From the NCBI RefSeq assembly GCF_020735385.1, contig NZ_CP085953.1, forward strand, positions 124,001 through 188,000: a stretch of DNA of 64,000 nt. The letters run 5' to 3'. The notes under the pieces are model-generated. The model did not search any database. It was not told the origin of the DNA and saw nothing but the letters and a program-made list of their open reading frames with translations. Position numbers and translations under genes: made by a program. Positions 42,684 to 52,790 of this stretch are shown here, piece by piece. The DNA comes from Granulicatella elegans (lineage in GTDB: Bacteria > Bacillota > Bacilli > Lactobacillales > Aerococcaceae). How positions within the stretch are numbered: the stretch's first letter is position 1; the number at the start of each line of letters is the position of its first letter.

Positions 42684-43532
42684 TTAGTAACGAGAGCGGA
42701 AAACTTCATACATCATTAAAGCACTTGCGACACTCGCATTTAAACTTTGAACATGTCCGGTCATCGGAATGGTAATCATCTCATCTACGGCATCTTTAAC
42801 AATGCGAGATACACCTTTTCCCTCATTGCCCATCACAATCGCAATTGGACCTTTTGTATTCCATTGACGATAGTCCGTTCCTTTCATATCTGTTCCGAAC
42901 ACCCAAACTCCACGTTCTTTTAACTGTTCAATCGTTTGAGTTACATTCGTTACACGAACAACAGGAACATGCTCGACAGCCCCTGTAGAAGCTTTCGCTA
43001 CAGTAGATGTTAAAGAAACACTTCTTCTCTTTGGAATAATAATACCGTGAACTCCCGTAGCATCTGCAGTACGTAAAATACTTCCTAAATTATACGGATC
43101 TTCAATTCCATCTAAAATGAATATAAATGGATCTTCATTTTTTTCCTGAGCTTTTTCAAAGACATCTTCTAATGTCGCATATTCATAAGCTGCAATTGAA
43201 GCAACCACTCCTTGATGGACAACTTCACCCACAAGATCTTGTAATTTAGCTTTTGGAACATTTTGAATTTGAATACGATGTTCCTTTGCTAAATCAATAA
43301 TCGGTGTAATTTCCTTTCCTGATAAAGCTTCTTGAACCCATAATTTATTCACACGTTCTGGTTGTTGTAATGCTTCTCTGACCGCATGACGTCCATATAC
43401 AAAATCTGTGGACTCTTGCTCCTTTGAAGAACTTCCCGGTGTATATTTTGGACGAGGTGCTTTTCCCTCTTTTTTGAAGCCCTTTGGTTGACTCCCTCTT
43501 CTTCTATTCGAGTTTCTTTCTTGTCTAGCCAT
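42684..43532 (-). CDS. rlmB: 23S rRNA (guanosine-2'-O) methyltransferase
   Basis: This is a SPOUT-family protein of 282 residues with an N-terminal substrate domain and a knot with NLGSILRTADATG, IVMGNEGKGVS and MTGHVQSLNASVA. The first 45 residues are basic and disordered. It modifies G2251 or the equivalent. It overlaps the mrnC end by eight bases, with GGAGG inside mrnC. Confidence 0.95.
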   Translation of the reverse strand: MARQERNSNRRRGSQPKGFKKEGKAPRPKYTPGSSSKEQESTDFVYGRHAVREALQQPERVNKLWVQEALSGKEITPIIDLAKEHRIQIQNVPKAKLQDLVGEVVHQGVVASIAAYEYATLEDVFEKAQEKNEDPFIFILDGIEDPYNLGSILRTADATGVHGIIIPKRRSVSLTSTVAKASTGAVEHVPVVRVTNVTQTIEQLKERGVWVFGTDMKGTDYRQWNTKGPIAIVMGNEGKGVSRIVKDAVDEMITIPMTGHVQSLNASVASALMMYEVFRSRY

Positions 43533-43932
43533 GTTTTTCCTCCACTTGTTGAATACACCATGCGATGACTTCCTCTAATCGATCTTTTTGTCCACTTAAA
43601 TATAAATAGCCAATCATCGCTTCAAATCCTGTAGACATACGATAAGTAATGACATCTGCATTTTTCGCTTTTGTATGACTTTTAGCATTTCTTCCACGTT
43701 TGAAGTATTCTAATTCTTCTTCTGTTAAAAATGACTCGCTATCCAACATTTGTTGAATTAAATTTGCTTGAGCCTTGGCAGAAACATAACGAGTAGCTTC
43801 ACGATGTAAGACATTTGGTTTCGTCTTCCCTGTTCTTAACACATGTTGACGAATATATAATTCATAAATGCCATCACCCATATAAGCTAATGTTAAGCCA
43901 TTTAATAAATGCCAATCTTTAATGATTTCCAT
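43525..43932 (-). CDS. mrnC: Mini-ribonuclease III
   Basis: The start is the ATG that shares its A with the cysS stop (TAATGG), preceded by GGAG. The 135-residue RNase III-like fold has LAYMGDGIYELYIR with the acidic site and NADVITYRMSTGFEAMIGYLYL. It trims 23S rRNA ends and lacks an RNA-binding domain. Very tight overlap with cysS and rlmB shows coupling. Confidence 0.95.
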   Translation of the reverse strand: MEIIKDWHLLNGLTLAYMGDGIYELYIRQHVLRTGKTKPNVLHREATRYVSAKAQANLIQQMLDSESFLTEEELEYFKRGRNAKSHTKAKNADVITYRMSTGFEAMIGYLYLSGQKDRLEEVIAWCIQQVEEKHG

Positions 43933-45344
43933 TATACTCTTCTCCATCTTGTTCCTTGAGCAGTATCTTCTAACACAATTCCTTGAGCTTTCAATAATTC
44001 TCTAATTTCGTCGCTTCGTGCAAAATTTTTCGCTTTTCTTGCTTCTAAGCGTTCATCGATTAATGTTTGAATGTCATCATCTACTAATTCTTCTTGAACT
44101 TCTTTCATTCCAAAAATTGCAAATAATTGTTCAGCTTTTTCTAATAATTTTTCTAAAATCACTCGAGAAACTGCTTCACGCTCTAAATAAACATTCCATT
44201 CTTTTACGAATTGATATAACACTGTCATCCCGTTAGCTGCATTAAAATCATCATCCATTTCGTCTTGGAATTTGCCTTCTAATGCTTCAAATCCAGCCCA
44301 CATATCTTGGTCATCTTCTAATGACTCTACTGCTTGTTCTAAACGGTAACGTGTATTGCTAAAGGTTGTTTGAATTTTTGACACATTGGCTGTTGCTTCT
44401 TGTAGGGAAGACTCACTAAATTTCAATGGTCTACGATAGTGAGCACTTGCTAGGAAGAAACGTAAAATTTGAGGATCAATTTCTTTAATAATATCGTGAA
44501 CTAATACGAAATTACCAAGAGATTTACTCATTTTCTCGCCATCTTCCCCCATAGTTACAAAGGCATTATGCATCCAATAACGAGCAAACGGATGACCTGT
44601 TTTTGATTCACTTTGCGCAATTTCATTTTCATGGTGTGGGAATGCTAAGTCTTGTCCACCACCGTGAATATCAATAGTATCTCCTAAATGTTTCGTAGCC
44701 ATTACGGAACATTCAATATGCCAACCTGGACGACCTTTGCCCCAAGGAGAATCCCAACTAATTTCACCTGGTTTTGCACTTTTCCATAATGCAAAATCTA
44801 ATGGATTTCTCTTTTTAGCATCATCTGCACTTTCCGTTCTTTGGCTAGCTCCTACTTGTAAATCTTGAATACTTTGATCACTTAATTTTCCATAATCTTT
44901 GAATTTTTCAGTGATAAAATACACATCTCCACCAGATTCATAAGCGGCTTCTTTTTCCACTAAATCTTCTACAAAAGCAATAATATCCTCCATTGTATTC
45001 ATAACTGTTGGATTTAAAGTTGCTTTTTTTACATTTAAAGCGGCTGTATCTTCATAAAAAGCTTCAATATATTTTTTAGAAACTTCTTCAGGTGTCATTC
45101 CTGTTTCATTCGCTGCTTTAATAATTTTATCATCCACATCTGTAAAATTAGAAACATAGTTCACATCGTAGCCACGATATTCGAAATAACGACGAATCGT
45201 ATCAAACGCAACCGTACTTCTTGCATTTCCAATATGAATATAATTGTAGACGGTTGGACCGCAAACATACATTTTTACTTTCCCTGGTTCTAGCGGTTTA
45301 AATTCTTCTTTTTGGCGTGTTAAAGTGTTATATACTTGAATCAT
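43932..45344 (-). CDS. cysS: Cysteinyl-tRNA synthetase
   Basis: The start MIQVYNTLTRQKEE (45344) lies five bases after GGAGG. The 470-residue class I synthetase has the zinc Cys in MYVCGPTVYN, the HIGH-type HIGNAR, the GGGQDLAFPHHENE segment and GEKMSKSLGN. It charges tRNA-Cys. It is 34 bases after cysE, linking cysteine supply and use. Confidence 0.97.
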   Translation of the reverse strand: MIQVYNTLTRQKEEFKPLEPGKVKMYVCGPTVYNYIHIGNARSTVAFDTIRRYFEYRGYDVNYVSNFTDVDDKIIKAANETGMTPEEVSKKYIEAFYEDTAALNVKKATLNPTVMNTMEDIIAFVEDLVEKEAAYESGGDVYFITEKFKDYGKLSDQSIQDLQVGASQRTESADDAKKRNPLDFALWKSAKPGEISWDSPWGKGRPGWHIECSVMATKHLGDTIDIHGGGQDLAFPHHENEIAQSESKTGHPFARYWMHNAFVTMGEDGEKMSKSLGNFVLVHDIIKEIDPQILRFFLASAHYRRPLKFSESSLQEATANVSKIQTTFSNTRYRLEQAVESLEDDQDMWAGFEALEGKFQDEMDDDFNAANGMTVLYQFVKEWNVYLEREAVSRVILEKLLEKAEQLFAIFGMKEVQEELVDDDIQTLIDERLEARKAKNFARSDEIRELLKAQGIVLEDTAQGTRWRRV

Positions 45345-45378
45345 AATTTCCTCCATATAATTCTGTGATTTTTTGTTC

Positions 45379-45900
45379 TTATTTTGAATGAATTCTTACA
45401 ACTTTAGCAGGTAATCCTACTGCTGTTGTATGAGCTGGAATATCTGATAATACTACTGCTGCTGCACCAATTTTGGCGCCTTCTCCAATCGTAACTGGTC
45501 CAATCACTTGAACATGAGCAGATAATAATACTCCATCTTCAATAGTTGGATGACGTTTTCCCGTTTGCTTTCCTGTTCCACCTAATGTAACTCCGTGGAA
45601 CATTTTTACATCATCTCCAATAATCGCAGTTTCACCAATAACGATTCCCATTCCATGGTCAATAAAAAATCGACGACCAATTTGTGCTGCCGGATGAATT
45701 TCAATTCCAGTAAAAAATCGACTAAATGTACTCAGCATACGAGCAAGAAGTCTACATCGGCAAGTAGTATGTAACCAATGTGCTAGTCGATGCATCACAG
45801 TCGCATGATAGCCTGGATACGTTAAAATAATTTCTAAACTACTTCGTGCCGCTGGATCGTTCTTTTTATAGGTTTCCATATCCTCTTGAAAACGTCCCAT
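45379..45900 (-). CDS. cysE: Serine O-acetyltransferase
   Basis: The 173-residue protein has an N-terminal helical part, then left-handed beta-helix hexapeptides, with the catalytic FIDHGMGIVIGETAIIGD segment and GGTGKQTGKRHPTI. It makes O-acetylserine for cysteine synthesis. It is the first gene of the operon; no T-box was found before it. Confidence 0.95.
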   Translation of the reverse strand: MGRFQEDMETYKKNDPAARSSLEIILTYPGYHATVMHRLAHWLHTTCRCRLLARMLSTFSRFFTGIEIHPAAQIGRRFFIDHGMGIVIGETAIIGDDVKMFHGVTLGGTGKQTGKRHPTIEDGVLLSAHVQVIGPVTIGEGAKIGAAAVVLSDIPAHTTAVGLPAKVVRIHSK

Positions 45901-45979
45901 CTTCTCACTCTCCTTTACTCGTACTATTTTTTTATTATAGCATATTTTCTACTGTTTTTTTGCTTTCTCAAATTAAGAA

Positions 45980-46017
45980 ACAAAAAAAAGACTTTTCATT
46001 GAAGAAAAGCCTCTTTT
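45980..46017 (-). terminator. Terminator upstream of cysE
   Basis: GAGGCTTTTCTTC pairs with the GAAAAGTCTTT arm and eight T follow on the minus strand. It backs up the repeat at 46061 in separating pyrP and cysE. Confidence 0.75.
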
Positions 46018-46060
46018 TACTTTCTCATAGACTAACGGTTATACAAATTTACTGATTAAA

Positions 46061-46140
46061 ATAGATTTTTTTATGTAGCGTACATGAGATTTGCTTTTTC
46101 GAAGCTGCTGGCGTCCTTCGCTACATCACAGAAATCATCC
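46061..46140 (-). repeat. Short 3'-end structured repeat after the uracil permease
   Basis: TATGTAGCG (46073) pairs with CGCTACATC (46119) within longer, weaker arms; inside are a small TTCGAA tip and the core AAGCTGCTGGCGTCC, matching the long repeats at 13 and 37 kb. Confidence 0.7.
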
Positions 46141-46177
46141 TTGTATACGCCTCTCATAAAAAAGTAGAAAACAAAAA

Positions 46178-47467
46178 TTATTTTTTGTTTTCATACGGTA
46201 GCACTAGGTTCAAAATAACCCCTGCTAATGCACATAATGCTGTGCCTGATAATGTCACAGGACCTAATTCTAAAATCGCTCCACCTAACCCTAGTACTAA
46301 CATCGAACTAGCAATAATCAAATTACGCACTTCTCTAAAATTTACTTGCTTTTCAATTAACACTTTCAAACCATTACTTGCAATAACTCCATATAGTAAG
46401 ATAGCCATACCACCAAGTACTGCATTTGGAATGGTAGAAATTAATGCCGTAAATTTCCCAAGGAAACTTAACCCAATCGCAAATAATGCTGCATTACGAA
46501 TAACTGAAACACTAGCAATTCTTGTCATCCCTACAACACCAGTATTCTCACCATAAGTTGTATTCGCAGGACCACCCATAAAGGCTGAAACTGCAGTCGC
46601 AACACCATCTCCAATTAATGTACGATGTAAGCCCGGTGTTTTCAAAAATTGTCTTCCACAAATTTGACTTAAAACCGTATGGTCTCCAATATGTTCTGCA
46701 ATGGTTACAACGGCTACTGGTAAGATTGCCCAAGTTTCAGGTCCAAAATACCAATGATATTCTTTGAAAAATCCATTTGTTGAAAATGGTAAATATAATT
46801 GCGGAATCGCAATCCAATCTGCTTCTAATACTGGAGTGAAATCAACTAATCCAAACAATACCGATACAATATATCCTCCGATAATCCCGAACAAGAATGG
46901 AATAATTTTTAAAAATCCTTTAGCTTTTGTATTAATAAATGCTGTAATCAAGAAAGTCACAATCGCTACTGTTATTTGTTGAATTGTACCATCTTTAATG
47001 AAGCCTGCATTTGTCACTGCAGAATTTGCTAATCCTAAACCAATTACCATAATCATCGGTCCAATCACAATCGGTGGTAATAAACGATCAATCCATTTTG
47101 TTCCAATTAATTTAACAACTAACGCTACTACTACATAAACAAGACCGATAAGAACAACCCCTGACTGTGCGGCTGAAATATCTCCATTCATTTGTTTCAT
47201 CGCAAATGCCATCGCTGAAATAAATGCAAATGAAGAACCTAAGTACACTGGTACTTTAAATTGAGTTGCTGCCATGTAAATCAGAGTTCCTAAACCTGAA
47301 GCAAATAATGCTACAGAAACAGGCATTCCTAAAATTAATGGAACTAAAATCGTTGCCCCAAACATTGCAAACACATGTTGCAAGCTTAGTAATAAACCTT
47401 TGGCAAAGGGTGGATTTTGATCCACATCTAGTAATAAGTTGACTCTTGAAGTTTGTAACTCCATCAT
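46178..47467 (-). CDS. pyrP: Uracil permease
   Basis: This NCS2 transporter has 429 residues and about 14 membrane segments. It carries QHVFAMFGATILVPL, YLGSSFAFI and AEHIGDH, the latter typical of uracil carriers. Two adjacent ATGs (47467, 47464) both follow GAGGG closely. The leader (47475-47640) has a PyrR-type attenuator, which fixes the uracil role better than the protein alone. It imports uracil for salvage. Confidence 0.93.
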   Translation of the reverse strand: MMELQTSRVNLLLDVDQNPPFAKGLLLSLQHVFAMFGATILVPLILGMPVSVALFASGLGTLIYMAATQFKVPVYLGSSFAFISAMAFAMKQMNGDISAAQSGVVLIGLVYVVVALVVKLIGTKWIDRLLPPIVIGPMIMVIGLGLANSAVTNAGFIKDGTIQQITVAIVTFLITAFINTKAKGFLKIIPFLFGIIGGYIVSVLFGLVDFTPVLEADWIAIPQLYLPFSTNGFFKEYHWYFGPETWAILPVAVVTIAEHIGDHTVLSQICGRQFLKTPGLHRTLIGDGVATAVSAFMGGPANTTYGENTGVVGMTRIASVSVIRNAALFAIGLSFLGKFTALISTIPNAVLGGMAILLYGVIASNGLKVLIEKQVNFREVRNLIIASSMLVLGLGGAILELGPVTLSGTALCALAGVILNLVLPYENKK

Positions 47468-47474
47468 TCCCTCT

Positions 47475-47645
47475 TTTCCGGGCCTTTTTGTGCATACAAA
47501 AAAGCAACCCTATCAAATTTTGTTTGCAAAAGGGCTGCTTTCATACAGAAGAATTCTCTCTATGCATAAAAAATTCTCCTAGAAATATAAACTTGAACTA
47601 TGATCGCCTTTTTCACCTCACGGGATGAATTTAAAAGCCCTCGCT
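47475..47645 (-). promoter_or_regulatory. PyrR-type attenuator leader of pyrP
   Basis: On the minus strand TTCATCCCGTGAGGTGAA near 47610 resembles the PyrR-binding loop (TCC-GNGAGG). Downstream, AAGCAGCCCTTTTGC and the AGGGTTGCTTTTTT arm (47498-47541) form the terminator. Uridine nucleotides acting through PyrR would then favour termination. PyrR itself is not in the window. Confidence 0.7.
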
Positions 47646-47685
47646 ATGTGAAATTATACTAGACTTTTCATGAAATAACAAGTGA

Positions 47686-47711
47686 ATTTTTTCGTTTATT
47701 TGAAAATTTGT
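47686..47711. repeat. Target-site duplication, left copy (IS copy 2)
   Basis: The sequence ATTTTTTCGTTTATTTGAAA and the following TTTGT recur at 48893-48918. One more base matches on the outer side, so the duplication is 26-27 bases. Confidence 0.9.
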
Positions 47712-48892
47712 CTAAGAAACACAAACATTTGTGACACGAACCAGTGTCAATACAACTTGTGGGACAATTGGCTTAGCCACAAAACAGTTTAACGCCTGGA
47801 TTTGTCAAGGGCTTTAGAGCGAAGCGTCCCTTGACAAAGGAAGAAGGCGTTGAACTATAATACATTAAGCCGATTGTAACAAGTGCTGCTGTACTATTTG
47901 ATTGGGAGATTTAAATTTTAATACACATCTAGCTACATTATTACCTCTACTAATATATCTTGTATGTGCTTTAACTAAACTATCTAAACTCTTAAATACT
48001 CGATTATAAAATCTTCTTCCATCTTCTCTATGACTACGTTCTACTTTTCCGTTTTGCCATCGTGAGTATGGTCTAGTTTTTATATGTTTGATGCCTTTTT
48101 CTTCTAATTTTTGTTCGAAAATCGTTTTTTTAGTTGTCACTTCTGGATCATTTGTAAATTCACGTCCATTATCTGTTTGAACGGTTTTAATGGTAAATCC
48201 AAATTTTTCTTCTAAATAATCTAAAAATGCCGCTGTATGTGTAACGCTTTTCTCATCTACAATTTTACATACTCGTTTTCTACTAAATTCATCTATAGCT
48301 GTTATTTGATAATATTTAATCCCCTTACTGTCCCATCCTATACAGTGTTGAGGAACATATTTAATGTCTATTTGTACTTTTTCTCCTGGATAAGTTGTTG
48401 GTATTGGTGTCCATTTACTCTTAGGATACGTTCTTTTTTCTTTCTTCTCAGTTAATTGAAGTTTTTTAATCATTTTTTTCATAGCTCCATATGAACGTGT
48501 GTACCCTCTTCTTTGACATTGTACATAAACCTCTGCTAATCCATCTCTGTTATAACGTTTGTACATTTTACGTATCAGTTCTAATTCTTCTGTTTTATGT
48601 TCATTCGGATGATGTAAAGGTCTTCGACTCTTTGGAAGCAATGATTGTGCAGTCCCATCATATCGACTTCTCCATCGAGCAATTTGTTGTCTAGTTGTAT
48701 GGTATTTTCTTGCTGCTTTAGCGTTATTATCATGTTTTATGGCATATTCTACTGCACGCTGTCTTAATTTGATTTCTTCTGTTATAATAGATTTCATAAG
48801 AGAACCTCTTTCCTGATTTTTTCCCAACTTCAGTATAACATTGGTTCTCTTTTTTTGTACTCTTTTTGTCACAAATGTATTATACCCTAACA
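47712..48892 (-). mobile_element. Insertion sequence copy 2, IS1202-like
   Basis: Same 1.18 kb element and orientation as at 4523-5703. I find two base differences between the copies: one changing H to Y in the transposase (near 48217) and one upstream of its start (near 48827). It lies between the pyrP leader and the end of clc. Confidence 0.88.
47865..48797 (-). CDS. DDE transposase of IS copy 2
   Basis: The 310-residue protein is identical to that of copy 1 except for Y in FLDYLEEK. The same start (MKSIITEEIK with GAGG upstream), the helix-turn-helix, and the D, D, E triad with 43 residues between the last two are intact. Either copy could supply transposase to both. Confidence 0.9.
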   Translation of the reverse strand: MKSIITEEIKLRQRAVEYAIKHDNNAKAARKYHTTRQQIARWRSRYDGTAQSLLPKSRRPLHHPNEHKTEELELIRKMYKRYNRDGLAEVYVQCQRRGYTRSYGAMKKMIKKLQLTEKKEKRTYPKSKWTPIPTTYPGEKVQIDIKYVPQHCIGWDSKGIKYYQITAIDEFSRKRVCKIVDEKSVTHTAAFLDYLEEKFGFTIKTVQTDNGREFTNDPEVTTKKTIFEQKLEEKGIKHIKTRPYSRWQNGKVERSHREDGRRFYNRVFKSLDSLVKAHTRYISRGNNVARCVLKFKSPNQIVQQHLLQSA

Positions 48893-48918
48893 ATTTTTTC
48901 GTTTATTTGAAAATTTGT
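48893..48918. repeat. Target-site duplication, right copy (IS copy 2), in the end of clc
   Basis: This copy contains the last codons and stop (48903-48905) of the ClC gene, so the insertion point was at the gene's very end and the gene stayed whole. Confidence 0.9.
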
Positions 48919-50117
48919 TTTTCTAATTCAAAAATTTTTTGTTGTCCATAAATGCTATTATTTCCATTCACGACAAATGCGACAATACAAACAATCGCTG
49001 CATATGGCATCATACTATATCCGAATACTTCACCAATTATAAAAATAGGAGCTAACCACGTGTTTGTTGCACTTCCAAATACAGCTCCGTAACCCAATGC
49101 CGCTGCTACTACTGGAGAAATTTCTAACCAAGAACTCATCACGATTCCTAATGAAGATCCAATTGAAAAGAGCGGTGTTACTTCCCCACCTAGAAATCCT
49201 GCACTAAGCGAGAATACGGTTAACCCTAATTTTAAAATCCAATCTTGTACATCAATTGTCTCACTATAAAAACTAGCATGAATTAAATTTGTCCCTAATC
49301 CTGCATAACGACCACTGCCAAAAGCTGCAATTAAAATACTAACAACCATTCCTAATAAAAATATTCTTAGAGTAGGACTTGGAATTTTAGTACTCCAATA
49401 TTTTTTCAAATACGCTAAACTCACACTAAACAGTCTTCCTGTTAAGCCAAAAGCAATTCCTAACACTACCATCTTAACTAAAGTCTCATCGAACTGAATT
49501 TCTACAGGAATACCAACCATAAATTTCTCTAGCCCTAAACTTTGGGCGACATTCATTGAAATAAAACTAGACAATAATGCATAAAATAAGGCGTCAATTT
49601 GTAATTGACCTACAATCATTACTTCAATCGCAAAAAAAGTCGCTGCAAGAGGAGTCCCAAATAATCCAGCAAAACCACTTGCCATCCCAATCATTAATAA
49701 AATTTGACGATTTCTCTTAGAAGAAAACCATTGTTGAAACTGATTTGCAACCGTTGCTCCTAATTGAACCGCAACTCCTTCACGACCTACACTTGCTCCA
49801 AATAAATGAGCTAGCCATGTTCCAATCATCATAAAAGGAATTAACCATTTTGAGATGCGATTGTCCTCTCCTTGCCCGATTCGAAAGACAATATTCATCC
49901 CTTCAACAGCATTTTTCCCGTATTTTAAATAAACTTTATGAAATAAAAATCCTACTACTGCTAAAAACGGAATGAAATACCAAAAATATTCTACCCTTAG
50001 TTCGGACACTTTTAATAATACTTGTCCAAAAAAGGATGTTAAAACTCCAGTAATCACTCCGACAATGACACTTACTATTCCTAGTAAAATTTTTTCCTTT
50101 AGTTTACATGAATTCAC
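48903..50117 (-). CDS. ClC-family chloride channel or exchanger
   Basis: A GTG at 50117 follows GGAGG by seven bases; the frame extends to 50180 but overlaps the prs terminator. The 404 residues contain the ClC selectivity motifs GASVGREGVAVQ and GGEVTPLFSIG. The usual GSGIP motif is replaced (HLFGAS begins that region), and the first selectivity segment is of the short YfeO-like sort. There are about 12 membrane segments and no CBS domain. It moves chloride, or fluoride in some relatives; which one is not clear. Confidence 0.87.
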   Translation of the reverse strand: MNSCKLKEKILLGIVSVIVGVITGVLTSFFGQVLLKVSELRVEYFWYFIPFLAVVGFLFHKVYLKYGKNAVEGMNIVFRIGQGEDNRISKWLIPFMMIGTWLAHLFGASVGREGVAVQLGATVANQFQQWFSSKRNRQILLMIGMASGFAGLFGTPLAATFFAIEVMIVGQLQIDALFYALLSSFISMNVAQSLGLEKFMVGIPVEIQFDETLVKMVVLGIAFGLTGRLFSVSLAYLKKYWSTKIPSPTLRIFLLGMVVSILIAAFGSGRYAGLGTNLIHASFYSETIDVQDWILKLGLTVFSLSAGFLGGEVTPLFSIGSSLGIVMSSWLEISPVVAAALGYGAVFGSATNTWLAPIFIIGEVFGYSMMPYAAIVCIVAFVVNGNNSIYGQQKIFELEKQIFK

Positions 50118-50135
50118 CAAATAACCTCCTCTAAT

Positions 50136-50170
50136 AAAAAAGACTGGAGAAATATCTCCAATCTCCGATT
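50136..50170 (-). terminator. Terminator of glmU-prs
   Basis: TGGAGATATTTCTCCA hairpin followed by GTCTTTTTT on the minus strand, between prs and clc. Confidence 0.8.
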
Positions 50171-50184
50171 TATGCTTCAAATTT

Positions 50185-51162
50185 TCAATCTAAAATTGTG
50201 AACTTTTCAATAAATAATGGACTTACTGAACGGTTTTCATGAATACGTTTAATTGCTTCAGCCATTAATTGATCCACACTAACTTGTACAATTTTTCCAC
50301 CTGTTTTTTCTTCAGGAACTTGAATGGAGTCCGTTACAACTACTTCTTTAATAACAGAAGCATTTAAACGATCTAATGCTGGACCTGATAATACAGGGTG
50401 TGTACAACAAGCATACACTTCAATTGCTCCTGCATCTTGTAAAGCTTGAGCTGCTAATGTAATAGTTCCAGCTGTATCAATCATATCGTCGATTAATACC
50501 GCCACTTTCCCTTTAACATCTCCAATAATATTCATCACTTCTGCAACATTTGCTTTTGGACGACGTTTATCAATAATCGCAATTGGAGCATGTAAGAATT
50601 CTGCTAATTTACGTGCACGAGTTACCCCGCCATGATCTGGTGATACAACTACGATATCTTTATCTTTGAAATTATTTTCTAAGAAATAATTGGCTAATAA
50701 TGGAGCTCCTAATAAGTGATCCACTGGAATATCAAAGAATCCTTGAATTTGAGCAGCATGTAAGTCTAATGTTAACACACGGTCTGCACCTGCTTGTGTA
50801 ATCATATTTGCCACTAATTTTGCCGTAATTGGTTCACGTGATTGAGCTTTACGATCTTGACGTGCATAGCCATAGTACGGTAATACAACGTTAATAGTTT
50901 TCGCACTTGCACGACGTAATGCATCGATCATAATTAATAACTCCATTAAGTTATCATTTACTGGATACGATGTTGATTGAACAATATAAACATGGTCTCC
51001 ACGAATACTCTCATCAATGTTAATTTTAATCTCTCCATCACTAAATTGAGTAACGGATACTTTCCCTAATTCTACCCCGACTTGTTCTGCAATTTTTTGA
51101 GCTAATGGACGATTTGAGCTTAATGCAAAAATCTTTAAATTTGGATCGGAATAATGTTCCAC
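50185..51162 (-). CDS. prs: Ribose-phosphate pyrophosphokinase
   Basis: The 325-residue protein carries the ATP loop YGYARQDRK, the [18 protein letters not shown] metal site and the PRPP loop [12 protein letters not shown]. It makes PRPP from ribose 5-phosphate and ATP for nucleotides, His and Trp. It follows glmU, the usual order in Firmicutes. Confidence 0.97.
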   Translation of the reverse strand: MEHYSDPNLKIFALSSNRPLAQKIAEQVGVELGKVSVTQFSDGEIKINIDESIRGDHVYIVQSTSYPVNDNLMELLIMIDALRRASAKTINVVLPYYGYARQDRKAQSREPITAKLVANMITQAGADRVLTLDLHAAQIQGFFDIPVDHLLGAPLLANYFLENNFKDKDIVVVSPDHGGVTRARKLAEFLHAPIAIIDKRRPKANVAEVMNIIGDVKGKVAVLIDDMIDTAGTITLAAQALQDAGAIEVYACCTHPVLSGPALDRLNASVIKEVVVTDSIQVPEEKTGGKIVQVSVDQLMAEAIKRIHENRSVSPLFIEKFTILD

Positions 51163-51238
51163 AATGATAACCCCCGAAGAATTTTTTTATTTTTTTCACT
51201 ACTATAATAATAAACGTTTTTCGTTCGTTTTTAAAGAA

Positions 51239-52633
51239 CTAAATGTATTTTTTATGATTTTTTTGCGCTGAAGGTAATTTCTCGGCATAGTTTTCTTTAT
51301 TCTCTTGACGAGAACGAGCAATTGCTAACGCTCCATTTGGAATGTCTCTTGTAATTGTAGAACCAGCTGCAATAAAGACATCATCTCCAACGGTAACAGG
51401 TGCTACTAAATTCGCATTGCATCCCACAAATACACGGTCACCTACAGTGGCTCGATGTTTATTTTTACCGTCATAATTTACGAAGATTGTTCCACAACCA
51501 ACATTGATTTCTTTTCCTAAATCAGCGTCTCCTACATATGTTAAGTGACCGACTTTTGTTCCTGTTCCTAAAGTGGCATTTTTCACTTCTACGAAGTTTC
51601 CAATATGAACAGAATTTCCTAGTACAGATTTTGGACGAAGATGTGCAAATGGACCAGCGTTACTATGAGATTCCATTAATGATTCTTCGATATTTGAACT
51701 TGTTACTGTTACATAATCTTCTAATACTGAATCACGAATGACACTTCCTGAAGTAATATGGCAATGTTGTCCAATAACTGTTTTTCCTTTTAAATAAACT
51801 CCTGGTTCAATGACCGTATCAGAACCAATCACTACTTCTGAGTCAATGTACGTTTGTTCCGGGTCAATTAATGTGACACCCTGTCTCATATGTTGTTCAT
51901 TAATACGATGACGCATCGATTTTTCTGCTTTTGATAAAGCAACTCGGTCATTAACGCCCATTCCTTCATCTACATTTGGCATTTGATAAGCAGAAATAAT
52001 TTCTCCACGATTTTTCAAAATTTCTAATACATCTGGTAAGTAATATTCGCCCTGAGCATTATCATTTCCTACTTCGTTTAATGCGCTGAATAAGGATTGA
52101 TTATCAAAACAATAAGTTCCTGTATTAATTTCTTGAATCGCTGCTTCTTCAGGAGTAGCATCTTTATGTTCTACATTTTTTAAAACTGTTCCATCTTTCT
52201 CACGAACTACATGCCCATATCCAGTTGGGTCATCTACCCAAGCTGTTAAGATTGTCGCTTTTGCTTTTTTATCTTCATGAACTTTCATTAATTGTTCAAA
52301 AGTTTCTGCTGTTAATAGTGGTGTATCTCCACAAACAACTAAAGTTGTTCCTTCTTTATCTTTCAATAATTCTTCTGCTTGTAAAACGGCATGACCTGTT
52401 CCTAATTGTTCTGCTTGTAACGCATAAGAAACACGTTTTCCTAATTGTTGTTGCACCATTTCTGCACCATGTCCAACAATAGCTACAATCGTTTCGGCTC
52501 CTGCACGTTCTACTTGATCTACCACATGCTCTACCATTGGTTTTCCACAAACTGGATGCATCACTTTATAAAGTTCAGATTTCATTCGTGTGCCTTTTCC
52601 AGCCGCTAAAATAATTCCGTATTTTTGATTCAT
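51239..52633 (-). CDS. glmU: Bifunctional UDP-GlcNAc pyrophosphorylase/GlcN-1-P acetyltransferase
   Basis: The 464 residues start with the nucleotidyltransferase domain ([12 protein letters not shown], then CGDTPLL), followed by a left-handed beta-helix from about residue 250 with the acetyltransferase site region ([19 protein letters not shown]). It acetylates glucosamine 1-phosphate and adds UMP, supplying UDP-GlcNAc for the cell wall. It is first in the operon with prs and divergent from manA. Confidence 0.97.
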   Translation of the reverse strand: MNQKYGIILAAGKGTRMKSELYKVMHPVCGKPMVEHVVDQVERAGAETIVAIVGHGAEMVQQQLGKRVSYALQAEQLGTGHAVLQAEELLKDKEGTTLVVCGDTPLLTAETFEQLMKVHEDKKAKATILTAWVDDPTGYGHVVREKDGTVLKNVEHKDATPEEAAIQEINTGTYCFDNQSLFSALNEVGNDNAQGEYYLPDVLEILKNRGEIISAYQMPNVDEGMGVNDRVALSKAEKSMRHRINEQHMRQGVTLIDPEQTYIDSEVVIGSDTVIEPGVYLKGKTVIGQHCHITSGSVIRDSVLEDYVTVTSSNIEESLMESHSNAGPFAHLRPKSVLGNSVHIGNFVEVKNATLGTGTKVGHLTYVGDADLGKEINVGCGTIFVNYDGKNKHRATVGDRVFVGCNANLVAPVTVGDDVFIAAGSTITRDIPNGALAIARSRQENKENYAEKLPSAQKNHKKYI

Positions 52634-52753
52634 ATTATCCCTCGCAAGTTCTATTTTTACTTCTTTATAATAGTAAACTATGATGTTTTTTGCAAGAAAG
52701 TGTCTTGATTATGAGTAAATTTGCTTTTATTTTTTTCAATCTTCTAAATATGC

Positions 52754-52759
52754 TATACT
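52754..52759 (+). promoter_or_regulatory. Extended -10 element of manA
   Basis: TATACT preceded by TGC forms an extended -10; the -35 region is a poor T-run. The manA start is 32 bases downstream, after AAAGGAG. Confidence 0.5.
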
Positions 52760-52790
52760 GTAATTGAGAAAATCATAAAGGAGCCACAAC

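Noticed and set aside
45901-46060. A T-box riboswitch before cysE-cysS
   Set aside because: No specifier loop or T-box core sequence (TGGxACCGCG) is visible, and the leader to the terminator is too short.
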